From Bacteroidota bacterium (GTDB lineage: Bacteria > Bacteroidota > Bacteroidia > Chitinophagales > Chitinophagaceae): 8,631 bases of DNA. Both the position numbers and the translations under genes were made by a program. Positions 1 to 6,551 of the stretch are shown here, piece by piece. The notes below the pieces were generated by a model. That model searched no databases. It was given only the letters and a program-made list of their open reading frames with translations, and had not been told where the DNA came from. The DNA is taken from assembly GCA_023386855.1 (NCBI GenBank), contig JAEWIW010000151.1:1-8631 (forward strand), in the 5' to 3' direction. How positions within the stretch are numbered: position 1 is the stretch's first letter; the number at the start of each line of letters is the position of its first letter.

Positions 1-947
1 GCCATATACCCGATAACACTGATCTGTTCATTGAGTACAAGTTTTTCATAATCGGCCTGGGCAATGGTAAACAACAACTCATAATCTTCGCCCCCGCTTA
101 ATGCGCAGGCAGTGGGATCGATTTCAAATTTGTAAGCGGCATTTCTCATGTCTTCAGCAATAGGGATCTTTTCTTCATAAAGTACCACACCCAAACCGCT
201 TTGTTTGGAGATATGAAGTATTTCAGAACTCAGTCCATCACTGATATCCATCATTGAAGTTGGAATGATATTCTGTTGCTCAAAAAATTCAATGATATCT
301 TTTCTTGCTTCAGGTTTTAACAAGCGCTGGATAACATACTGTTCATTTTCAAGGTCGGGCTGTATCTGTGGATTTTCGAGGTAGATCTTTTTTTCTCTTT
401 CAAGAAACAACAACCCAATATATGCTGCACCAAGGTCGCCCGAGCAACATACGAGGTCGCCCTTATTAGCCGTGCTTCTTCTTACATAAGCTCCCGGCGC
501 CACTTCACCTAATGCGGTAACACTAATGATAAATCCTTTTTGAGAGGAGCAGGTATCACCACCAACAAGATCTACATTGTATCGTTCACAAGCCGCATAT
601 ACACCTTCATAAAATTCATCCAGCGCCTCAAGGCTGAACCTATTGCTGAAAGCAATATTCATGGTGATTTGTGTGGGTGTGGCATTCATTGCATAGATAT
701 CACTCAGGTTGGAGATCACTGATTTATAACCCAGGTGCTTTAAAGGTGTATACATCAGGTCGAAATGAACGCCCTCTACAAGCATATCTGTAGAAACAAC
801 TGTTTGACGGCCAAAATGATCAATCACCGCGCCATCATCTCCCACACCAACAATGCTTGATGCGTTTTTGAATTCTATATTCTTAGTAAGATGATCTATT
901 AATCCAAACTCTCCAAGAGAGGAAATCTCTGTTCTTTGTTGCTCCAT
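1..947 (-). CDS. thiL: Thiamine-monophosphate kinase ThiL (3' end cut by window edge)
   Basis: ThiL phosphorylates thiamine monophosphate with ATP to give thiamine diphosphate, the last step of cofactor synthesis, in the cytoplasm. I translated 315 codons from the ATG at 945-947 (minus strand); no stop is reached. Family motifs appear in order: GVGDDGA at residues 34-40 (Mg/ATP-binding Asp pair D37-D38), STDMLVEGVHF at 52-62, SNLSDIYAMNA at 79-89, VGGDTC at 128-133, MMDISDGL at 232-239 and LSGGEDYELLFT at 283-294. This matches the PurM/ThiL-type fold (AIRS family). ThiL proteins are usually about 320-350 residues, so only a short C-terminal piece is probably missing. The start lies 4 bases after the TAA of the upstream inositol-monophosphatase-family gene, so the two are almost certainly co-transcribed; no Shine-Dalgarno sequence is visible, and translation may be coupled. 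Identification is secure; hydrogenase factor HypE and PurM share the fold but not this motif set. Confidence 0.95.
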   Translation of the reverse strand, partial: MEQQRTEISSLGEFGLIDHLTKNIEFKNASSIVGVGDDGAVIDHFGRQTVVSTDMLVEGVHFDLMYTPLKHLGYKSVISNLSDIYAMNATPTQITMNIAFSNRFSLEALDEFYEGVYAACERYNVDLVGGDTCSSQKGFIISVTALGEVAPGAYVRRSTANKGDLVCCSGDLGAAYIGLLFLEREKKIYLENPQIQPDLENEQYVIQRLLKPEARKDIIEFFEQQNIIPTSMMDISDGLSSEILHISKQSGLGVVLYEEKIPIAEDMRNAAYKFEIDPTACALSGGEDYELLFTIAQADYEKLVLNEQISVIGYM

Positions 948-951
948 CTGA

Positions 952-1728
952 TTATACTTTATTATTGATCCAGTTCAACATTTCTTCATGAATGATACCG
1001 TTCGTAGCCAGGATCTGAGGCAGGTAAACGGAGTAATCATTACCTGAAAAATCTGATAACTTACCTCCAGCTTCTTCTACCATCAGGAATCCTGCTGCAC
1101 TATCCCAGGGCTGAAGTTTATGTTCATAAAAACCATCAAACCTTCCTGCAGCAACCCAACACAGGTCAATGGCAGCAGAGCCAAGTCTTCGAACGGGAAC
1201 ACCCCTCCTGATAAAACGGTCAAATACTTCGAGCGGGCCATTGGGCATATCAAGGTAAGTGTAAGGGAAGCCTGTTACAATGCACGACCTGTTTACATCG
1301 GTCTGCTTACTTACATAAATTCTTTCCCCGTTCAGGCATGCGCCCTTTCCTTTTTCCGCAACAAAGAATTCCTTTAACAGGGGATTGTACACCGCTCCCA
1401 AAATCATGCTGCCATTCTTTTCTACAGCAACCGAAACACAACAGATTGGAATGCCATGGGCATAATTCACTGTGCCATCGATGGGATCAATGATCCATTT
1501 ATATTCTGAATCCATCACATACTCACCGCTTTCTTCGCAAAGGATCTGGTGATCAGGGTAACATTCCCTGATGGTTTCAATGATCGCCTTTTCAGAAGCA
1601 TGATCCGCTTCCGTTACAAGATTATTCAAACCCTCCTTATTACTCACCTTCAGGCTACTGCTGGCGAAGTAATGTTTTAAAACCAGTGCGCCGGCTTCAG
1701 TGGCGTTTATAAGTGTTTCCTTTAACAT
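952..1728 (-). CDS. Inositol monophosphatase family protein (SuhB/ImpA-like)
   Basis: This 258-residue protein is a Mg-dependent, Li-sensitive-type sugar/inositol phosphate phosphatase. The diagnostic motifs are present: EESGE at residues 65-69 (metal-binding Glu), WIIDPIDGTVNY at 78-89 (metal-binding D81 and D84, with the GT that positions phosphate), and PWDSAAGFLMVEEAGG at 207-222 (W208, D209 as third metal site). All catalytic residues look intact and the length is normal for the family (about 255-275). The substrate cannot be read from sequence: inositol-1-phosphate, fructose-1,6-bisphosphate, histidinol phosphate or PAP have all been assigned to relatives, so I give no gene symbol. It is the first gene of a minus-strand pair with thiL 4 bases downstream. 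The start at 1728 is the first ATG and sits 4 bases behind a TAGCTTTG promoter-like box, which supports it. It is divergent from the GT2 gene. Confidence 0.93.
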   Translation of the reverse strand: MLKETLINATEAGALVLKHYFASSSLKVSNKEGLNNLVTEADHASEKAIIETIRECYPDHQILCEESGEYVMDSEYKWIIDPIDGTVNYAHGIPICCVSVAVEKNGSMILGAVYNPLLKEFFVAEKGKGACLNGERIYVSKQTDVNRSCIVTGFPYTYLDMPNGPLEVFDRFIRRGVPVRRLGSAAIDLCWVAAGRFDGFYEHKLQPWDSAAGFLMVEEAGGKLSDFSGNDYSVYLPQILATNGIIHEEMLNWINNKV

Positions 1729-1732
1729 CTGG

Positions 1733-1740
1733 CAAAGCTA
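1733..1740 (-). promoter_or_regulatory. Candidate -7 box TAGCTTTG for the phosphatase-thiL operon
   Basis: On the minus strand the sequence reads TAGCTTTG, an exact match to the Bacteroidota -7 consensus TAnnTTTG. It ends only 4 bases before the ATG at 1728. No TTTG -33 element stands at the usual distance upstream, so support is from one box only. If used, transcription would begin at or next to the A of the ATG. Confidence 0.35.
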
Positions 1741-1783
1741 TTAAAGAGATCGCGAAATCCTTATCCGTTTTATTTATTGTTAT

Positions 1784-1791
1784 TATGTTTG
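1784..1791 (+). promoter_or_regulatory. Candidate -7 box TATGTTTG for the GT2 gene
   Basis: TATGTTTG matches the Bacteroidota -7 consensus TAnnTTTG exactly and ends 5 bases before the ATG at 1797. It contains an alternative in-frame ATG (1785-1787); if the box is real, that ATG is not in the mRNA and translation begins at 1797. No clear -33 TTTG was found at the expected spacing. Confidence 0.35.
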
Positions 1792-1796
1792 TTTTC

Positions 1797-2891
1797 ATGA
1801 GGTTATCCATCATAATCGTAGCGCATAACTCCATGCCTTACCTGGAATACTGCCTTGATGCGGCTTTCCAGGCCATTAAAAGGATAGAGGCGGAGCTCAT
1901 CGTTGTGGATAACCACTCCACCGATAATACCATCGGAACAATGCAAAAGCGGTTCCCTTCCGTAAAACTGCTGGTCAATAAAGAGAACACCGGCTTTGCG
2001 CGGGCATGTAACCAGGGGGCTGCCCTTGCCCAATCCAACCTGTTGCTGTTCCTCAACCCTGATTGTATTATTAGTGCCTCATGCCTTCATGCCTGTCTTG
2101 AATTCCTTGAGCAAAATACAGATACCGGGGCCCTCGGGGTCCAGATGATCAATGGATCGGGCGAATACCTTCCCGAATCCAAAAGAGGGAATCCTGATCC
2201 CCTTTCCAGTTTTTATAAACTGACAGGGCTTTCATCCTTTTTCCAACGCTCCAAACATGTAAACGCATATTATCACCCGCATACTAACCGCGAATCCATT
2301 GAAGTGGTTCCCGTTCTATCGGGAGCATTCATGATGGTAAAGAAACCGGTTTTCGAAAAAGCCGGTGGATTTGATGAGCGATATTTCATGTATGCCGAAG
2401 ATATAGACCTGAGCCTGAGCATGGAAAAGCTTGGTTATAAAAACATCTACCTGGGTAACCAGGTGGTGCTGCATTTTAAAGGAACCAGTACACCGGGCAG
2501 TGCATCCTATAACCGCCATTTTTATGGGGCCATGAAGCTTTTTGTAAAAAAATACTGGTCAAATTACTTTAAAAGATCCCTCCTGCTAACGGGCATCCTT
2601 ATGCGCGAAAAAATCAGCTTGTTAAAAATGATTGTCCGGCCTAAAAAAAACACTTACCTGGCGGTAACCGACTGGAACCTGAAAGGCGATGAAGAAGCCA
2701 TTGCACAAGCAAAAGAACTTCTATCACCTGATCCGCATAACATCATCAGGTCCATACCGGTAAAGGGTTGTGTGATCTTACTTTGCCTTGGAACCAGCTT
2801 TAGTTATGAAGAAGCCATTCGCATGATGAAGGAAAATCCTGGCTTTCCGTATCGCTTATATAAGTCACAAATGGTGAATATTATTGGGTAA
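1797..2891 (+). CDS. GT2 family glycosyltransferase (rhamnosyltransferase-like)
   Basis: This 364-residue protein (from the chosen start) is a cytoplasmic GT-A fold inverting glycosyltransferase, likely for cell-surface glycan. It opens with the typical strand LSIIIVAHNS (residues 3-12), then VVDNHSTDNT (36-45, nucleotide-binding Asp), NTGFARACNQG (64-74), LNPD (86-89, the DXD-equivalent metal motif), SGAFMMV (175-181) and FMYAEDIDLS (197-206, with the ED pair usual in acceptor binding and catalysis). These fit the WbbL/rhamnosyltransferase branch; donor and acceptor are unknown. The reading frame is open back to 1713, but family alignment begins at residue 1-3, so ATG 1797 is preferred over 1713 (which would overlap the divergent gene) and over 1785. 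After the catalytic domain (to about residue 255) a basic linker leads to an extension from about 285 that resembles a shortened Rossmann-like accessory domain and stops at NIIG. It heads the plus-strand run. Confidence 0.88.
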   Translation: MRLSIIIVAHNSMPYLEYCLDAAFQAIKRIEAELIVVDNHSTDNTIGTMQKRFPSVKLLVNKENTGFARACNQGAALAQSNLLLFLNPDCIISASCLHACLEFLEQNTDTGALGVQMINGSGEYLPESKRGNPDPLSSFYKLTGLSSFFQRSKHVNAYYHPHTNRESIEVVPVLSGAFMMVKKPVFEKAGGFDERYFMYAEDIDLSLSMEKLGYKNIYLGNQVVLHFKGTSTPGSASYNRHFYGAMKLFVKKYWSNYFKRSLLLTGILMREKISLLKMIVRPKKNTYLAVTDWNLKGDEEAIAQAKELLSPDPHNIIRSIPVKGCVILLCLGTSFSYEEAIRMMKENPGFPYRLYKSQMVNIIG

Positions 2892-2919
2892 GCGGACTAG
2901 TCAAATCAAATCAATCCCC

Positions 2920-2927
2920 TAATTTTG
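2920..2927 (+). promoter_or_regulatory. Candidate -7 box TAATTTTG for the GH3-family gene
   Basis: In the 68-base gap between the GT2 and GH3 genes, TAATTTTG matches TAnnTTTG exactly and lies 32 bases before the GH3 ATG, which would give a leader of roughly 28 bases. No -33 TTTG is seen at normal spacing. It would give the GH3-LysE genes their own promoter apart from the GT2 gene. Confidence 0.3.
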
Positions 2928-2959
2928 AATTTGGCCGATTTAACCCGGTCTATTATTGA

Positions 2960-4486
2960 ATGGCTTTATTTGATATTTCATTGCCTGTATCGATTGCGAA
3001 AGCGTTGCGATTGCCTGCCAATTCCCCGTTGAGGCAGCAGGAGAGAGTATTGATTAAATTATTGAAGAAGGCAAGGCATACGGAGTTCGGGCAAAAATAT
3101 CATTTCGATTCCATACTGCTGGGTAAGGATCCTGTGCGTGAATTTCAAAAGCGGGTTCCTACCTACGACTACAATAAGATCTATAACCAGTGGTGGCACA
3201 AAACCCTTGAAGGTAAACCCGATATCTGCTGGCCTGGAAGAATTAAATACTTTGCGCTGAGTTCGGGAACATCCGAGGCAGCAAGTAAATATATACCGAT
3301 TACCAACGACCTGATGCGTGGCAACAAGATGGTGATGGTTAAGCAGCTTCTTTCCCTGCGCACCTACCACCAGCTTCCGTTCAAAAGTATTGGTAAAGGA
3401 TGGCTGATGCTGGGAGGCAGTACCGACCTTCAGAAAGGGCCAGGGTATTATTCCGGCGACCTTAGCGGTATCACGGCCAAAAAAGTTCCCTTCTGGTTTA
3501 GCCCTTTTTATAAGCCCGGAAAAAAGATCGCACGCACCAAAGACTGGAATACCAAGATAGAAGCTATCGTGGAAGAAGCCCCCAATTGGGATATCGGCTT
3601 CGTGGTAGGCGTACCGGCATGGATCCAGATGTGCATGGAAAAGATCATTGAACGCTATAAGCTTAAAACCATTCATGATATCTGGCCAAACCTAGCCTTC
3701 TTTGTGCACGGCGGCGTTTCATTTGAACCGTATAAAAAAGGATTTGAAAAACTGGTCAACAGGCCTTTGATCAATATTGAAACCTACCTGGCATCGGAAG
3801 GATTTATTGCCTACCAGGACAGGCAGAATGCCGGTGGAATGAAACTGGCACTTCACCAGCATATTTTCTTTGAGTTTGTTCCTTTTAATGATAAGAATTT
3901 TGATTCAGAAGGAAATCTTTTACCAGAGGCCGAAGTGTTGACGATCGACCAGGTAGAAGAAAATAAGAACTATGCAATTCTGCTCAGCACAAGCGCAGGA
4001 GCATGGCGCTATGCCATTGGCGATACCATTAAATTCGTTGATCTTTCAAGGTCCGAGATCGTTATTACCGGTCGCACAAAACATTTTCTCAGCCTCGTTG
4101 GCGAACACCTTAGCGTGGATAATATGAATAAAGCCATCCAACTGGTGGCTGAAGAATTGAATATCTGTATCCCTGAATATACGGTTGCCGGCGTTCCCCA
4201 CGGTTTATTCTTCGCTCATAAGTGGTGGATAGCTTGCGATGATCATGCCGATAAGGACCTTATCAGGAAAAAGATCGATGAAAAATTGTGTATGCTGAAT
4301 GATGATTATGCTGTGGAAAGAAAAAGCGCACTGAAAGATGTTTACCTTGACATGTTACCTGAATCCACCTTCATGCAATTCATGCATGCAAAAGGCAAGA
4401 TTGGCGGGCAGCATAAGTTCCCCAGGGTTATGAAAGGAGCCATGCTCCAGGATTGGCAACGATTTCTTGAAACCGGATCTGTTTAA
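2960..4486 (+). CDS. GH3 auxin-responsive-promoter family protein (acyl acid amido synthetase-like)
   Basis: This 508-residue protein belongs to the GH3 branch of the ANL adenylating superfamily. Characterised plant GH3 enzymes adenylate a carboxylic acid (jasmonate, auxin, benzoates) with ATP and join it to an amino acid. Visible motifs: FALSSGTSE at residues 98-106 (phosphate-binding loop), a central region to about 275, ETYLASEGF at 274-282 (adenine/ribose site), YAIGDTIKF at 351-359 (the Y-x-x-GD motif), TGRTKHFLSLVGEHLS at 370-385 (hinge to the C-terminal lid) and GKIGGQHKFPRV at 479-490 near the end. No motif is missing and length is normal for bacterial members; there is no signal peptide, so it is cytoplasmic. 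The bacterial substrate is not known to me. A LysE-family exporter follows after 14 bases, most likely in the same transcript. The start at 2960 is the first ATG of the frame and has no Shine-Dalgarno sequence. Confidence 0.9.
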   Translation: MALFDISLPVSIAKALRLPANSPLRQQERVLIKLLKKARHTEFGQKYHFDSILLGKDPVREFQKRVPTYDYNKIYNQWWHKTLEGKPDICWPGRIKYFALSSGTSEAASKYIPITNDLMRGNKMVMVKQLLSLRTYHQLPFKSIGKGWLMLGGSTDLQKGPGYYSGDLSGITAKKVPFWFSPFYKPGKKIARTKDWNTKIEAIVEEAPNWDIGFVVGVPAWIQMCMEKIIERYKLKTIHDIWPNLAFFVHGGVSFEPYKKGFEKLVNRPLINIETYLASEGFIAYQDRQNAGGMKLALHQHIFFEFVPFNDKNFDSEGNLLPEAEVLTIDQVEENKNYAILLSTSAGAWRYAIGDTIKFVDLSRSEIVITGRTKHFLSLVGEHLSVDNMNKAIQLVAEELNICIPEYTVAGVPHGLFFAHKWWIACDDHADKDLIRKKIDEKLCMLNDDYAVERKSALKDVYLDMLPESTFMQFMHAKGKIGGQHKFPRVMKGAMLQDWQRFLETGSV

Positions 4487-4500
4487 CTGTTACATTAATT

Positions 4501-5142
4501 ATGTGGGAGGCCATCATCAGCGGAATAACATTGGGTTTTATCCTTGCGATCTCGGTTGGGCCGGTGATCTTCACCATCATAAAACAAAGTCTCAATAACG
4601 GTAAAGAAGGAGGCTTCAGTTTTGTTGCCGGCGTTTGGCTCAGTGATATCATTCTTGTATTTGTCAGCAATGTTTTTTCCGAACTGGTAACCAGCCTGCT
4701 GGAATACAGGGTTGCACTTGCCGTTGTTGGCAGTGTATTCCTGATATCGATGGGTGTGTATTATGTTTTCTTCAAAAAGATCATGCTACAGGCGCAACAG
4801 GATGGTATTAACAACCGGTTTTCTAAGAAGGATATGGCCAAAATCTTTTCTTCGGGATTCCTCATCAATACGCTTAATCCAAATGTTTTCCTGTTCTGGT
4901 TGGGTACTGCAACCGCATTCGCAAGTAAATACACCTTCCTGCAACGCATCATCATCTTTGCCGTTTGTCTTGGAGTGAATATTGCAGCAGATGTATTGAA
5001 GGTATTGATGGCTGGGAAACTCCGGAAAAGGCTTACCCTGCAAAATCTTTCGATCATCAATAAAGTTTCTGGTACCATCCTTATCGGGTTTGGTCTTGCC
5101 CTGATGATCGGTTCTCTTTTCTTTGGATCAAACCCGGGATAA
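4501..5142 (+). CDS. LysE/RhtB-family translocator (amino-acid-type exporter)
   Basis: This 213-residue inner-membrane protein is a member of the LysE superfamily, which exports amino acids and related small molecules by proton antiport. Roughly six hydrophobic segments can be placed: about 3-27, 38-60, 70-92, 115-140, 148-170 and 188-208. The N-terminal family signature is present as AISVGPVIFTIIKQSLNNG (16-34) followed by G38, G44 and D49 in the G-x-x-x-G-D-like stretch, and GFLINTLNPNVFLFW (119-133) holds the conserved N-P pair of the fourth segment. Substrate cannot be deduced. It begins 14 bases after the GH3 gene and 12 bases before the next gene, so co-transcription with both is likely. 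The short spacing to a GH3 amido synthetase suggests, but does not prove, that it exports that enzyme's amino acid substrate or its product. Confidence 0.9.
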   Translation: MWEAIISGITLGFILAISVGPVIFTIIKQSLNNGKEGGFSFVAGVWLSDIILVFVSNVFSELVTSLLEYRVALAVVGSVFLISMGVYYVFFKKIMLQAQQDGINNRFSKKDMAKIFSSGFLINTLNPNVFLFWLGTATAFASKYTFLQRIIIFAVCLGVNIAADVLKVLMAGKLRKRLTLQNLSIINKVSGTILIGFGLALMIGSLFFGSNPG

Positions 5143-5154
5143 AAAATCATCAGC

Positions 5155-5736
5155 ATGAAAAAATTATTTCTTGTTTTATTGGCAGGCCTAATGGTGTTTC
5201 ATGCAGGTGCACAAAGTTCATCCGACTTCATTGTACTAAAAAAGAAAAACAACAGGACCCTTAGAACATATTTTCCCGGCAGCTATCTTTCTGGCGCTAC
5301 CTATGATGGTGCCAGTTTACATGGCATCATTGAAAAAATAAAGAATGATTCAATCTTCCTGCAACAGATAGATGTAAGGCAGTTGCCCACTCAATTTGGT
5401 ACACCCATCCTGGATACATTAACCTATTCTATCGTACTGCCTTACTCCAGCATAAGAGTTTTTAATTATAATATTCAGCGTTTAAGAGATCGCGGACCTT
5501 CTTTGCTGGTTCCTAAACTGCTCCAGTTCGGTGGTATCGGCTACATTATCCTGGAATTGGTCAATACTGTTTACAGGAAAGAATCGCTTAATGATTCAAA
5601 AAAATTAACAGGCCTTGGCATTGCTGCAACTACTGCGGCTGCAGGCTTTCTCTGGCAACATCAAAAACAAAGAAACCTTATCGCAGGAAAAAATTATAAG
5701 GTAGAATATGTTCGGATGGACGAATCTAAAAAATGA
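5155..5736 (+). CDS. Exported hypothetical protein with two hydrophobic C-terminal segments
   Basis: I do not recognise a family for this 193-residue protein. It opens with a clear Sec signal peptide (MKKLF, hydrophobic core 4-16, likely cleavage after AGA at residue 19), so it enters or crosses the inner membrane. The mature part starts with a charged, mostly beta-type region (residues 25-110; KKKNNRT at 29-35, LPYSSIRVFN at 95-104) and then has two hydrophobic stretches, about 117-137 and 152-168 (GLGIAATTAAAGFLW), that could be membrane helices or a hydrophobic hairpin. The C-terminus (169-193) is rich in Lys, Arg and polar residues. No lipobox cysteine is present. It lies 12 bases after the LysE gene and 44 bases before mtgA, in the same direction, so envelope location fits its neighbours. 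Function unknown. Confidence 0.8.
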   Translation: MKKLFLVLLAGLMVFHAGAQSSSDFIVLKKKNNRTLRTYFPGSYLSGATYDGASLHGIIEKIKNDSIFLQQIDVRQLPTQFGTPILDTLTYSIVLPYSSIRVFNYNIQRLRDRGPSLLVPKLLQFGGIGYIILELVNTVYRKESLNDSKKLTGLGIAATTAAAGFLWQHQKQRNLIAGKNYKVEYVRMDESKK

Positions 5737-5780
5737 TCTCCTGCCAACCCCTATAAAAACTGAATGTTTATCTTGCAACC

Positions 5781-6530
5781 ATGGCGCGTGCATCTCAAAG
5801 TTTCCTTTCCTGGTCCTTAAGATTTCTAAAAAGATTATTCATCTTTCTTTTCCTGTTCCAGCTGTTTTACATCTTCATGCTAAAATGGGTTAACCCTCCA
5901 TTTACCCTCACCCAACTCGGAAGCCTCTTTAGCGGCGAAGGATTAAAAAGAGATTATGTAAACAAGGATGAAATGTCAACCCATGTGCAGCTGGCAGTAA
6001 TCGCATCAGAAGACCAACTGTTCCCCGATCATAATGGGTTCGACTGGAAAAGCATTGAGAAGGCGATGGATTATAATAAGAAAAAACCCAATCGTGTACG
6101 TGGTGCTTCAACCATCAGCCAGCAGGTTGCAAAAAATGTCTTTCTCTGGCAAGGTCGAAGCTATTTTAGGAAGGGACTTGAAGTGTATTTTACTTTTATG
6201 ATCGAACTGGTATGGGGTAAAAGAAGGATACTTGAAATGTACCTGAATGTTGCAGAAATGGGAAAGGGCATATTCGGAGTACAGGCAGCAGCAAAACATA
6301 ACTTTAACAAGGACGCAAAAAACCTGTCGAGAAAGGAAGCGGCAATGATTGCAGCCTGCCTTCCCAATCCAAAAAAATATACCATCAAACCATTATCACG
6401 TGCAGTTCAAAACCGCTATCCATGGGTGATGCGTCAAATGAGTAACCTTTATGCCGATCCTGATGTACAAGGCGTGATCATGGATCTTCCACCCAAGGAA
6501 GAGAAAGAAAAACCTGCAAAAAAGAAATAA
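5781..6530 (+). CDS. mtgA: Monofunctional biosynthetic peptidoglycan glycosyltransferase MtgA
   Basis: This 249-residue GT51 enzyme polymerises lipid II into glycan strands at the outer face of the inner membrane. It has a basic N-terminus and one membrane anchor at about residues 17-35, then the catalytic domain: AVIASEDQLFPDHNGFD at 72-88 (catalytic E77 in the E-D-x-x-F motif), RGASTISQQVAKNVFLW at 107-123, RKGLEVYF at 130-137, KRRILEMYLNVAEMGKGIFG at 147-166 (second catalytic Glu, probably E159) and EAAMIAACLPNP at 186-197. The motifs closely parallel E. coli MtgA, and there is no transpeptidase domain, so it is the monofunctional form and not a class A PBP. The C-terminus ends in a Lys/Glu-rich tail (238-249), possibly disordered. 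It is the last gene of the plus-strand run and converges with the GT39 gene 21 bases away. The ATG at 5781 is the only start that gives a complete membrane anchor. Confidence 0.96.
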   Translation: MARASQSFLSWSLRFLKRLFIFLFLFQLFYIFMLKWVNPPFTLTQLGSLFSGEGLKRDYVNKDEMSTHVQLAVIASEDQLFPDHNGFDWKSIEKAMDYNKKKPNRVRGASTISQQVAKNVFLWQGRSYFRKGLEVYFTFMIELVWGKRRILEMYLNVAEMGKGIFGVQAAAKHNFNKDAKNLSRKEAAMIAACLPNPKKYTIKPLSRAVQNRYPWVMRQMSNLYADPDVQGVIMDLPPKEEKEKPAKKK

Positions 6531-6551
6531 GATTAAAGCATTTAACTCTAC
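6531..6551. other. Convergent 21-base intergenic gap, no terminator seen
   Basis: These AT-rich bases separate the stop codons of mtgA and the GT39 gene. I looked for an inverted repeat followed by a T-run in either direction, here and in the flanking codons, and found none convincing. Confidence 0.5.

Larger units (their letters stand above)
1729..1796. promoter_or_regulatory. Divergent intergenic promoter region
   Basis: These 68 AT-rich bases separate the starts of the minus-strand phosphatase gene and the plus-strand GT2 gene, so promoters for both must lie here or inside the opposite gene. Each direction has an exact TAnnTTTG box (listed separately). No obvious palindromic operator was seen. 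Confidence 0.6.

Noticed and set aside
540..722. Short plus-strand open frame opposite thiL
   Set aside because: thiL motifs VGGDTC and SNLSDIYAMNA are encoded on the other strand across the same bases, so this frame is incidental.
1713..1796. N-terminal extension of the GT2 reading frame to an ATG at 1713
   Set aside because: It would overlap the divergent phosphatase gene, would include its promoter region, and adds 28 residues before the LSIIIVAHNS strand with which GT2 proteins normally begin.
2892..2959. Possible hairpin (CAAAT near 2902 with ATTTG near 2929) as a terminator after the GT2 gene
   Set aside because: Only five A/T-rich base pairs with a long loop and no T-run follow; too weak to call.
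3059..3676. 205-codon open frame on the minus strand inside the GH3 gene
   Set aside because: It is fully antisense to a well-supported coding region with complete GH3 motifs, and its translation shows no recognisable motif.
4761..5156. 131-codon minus-strand open frame opposite the LysE gene
   Set aside because: It is a shadow of a membrane protein gene; the translation has no domain signs and would have no promoter space.
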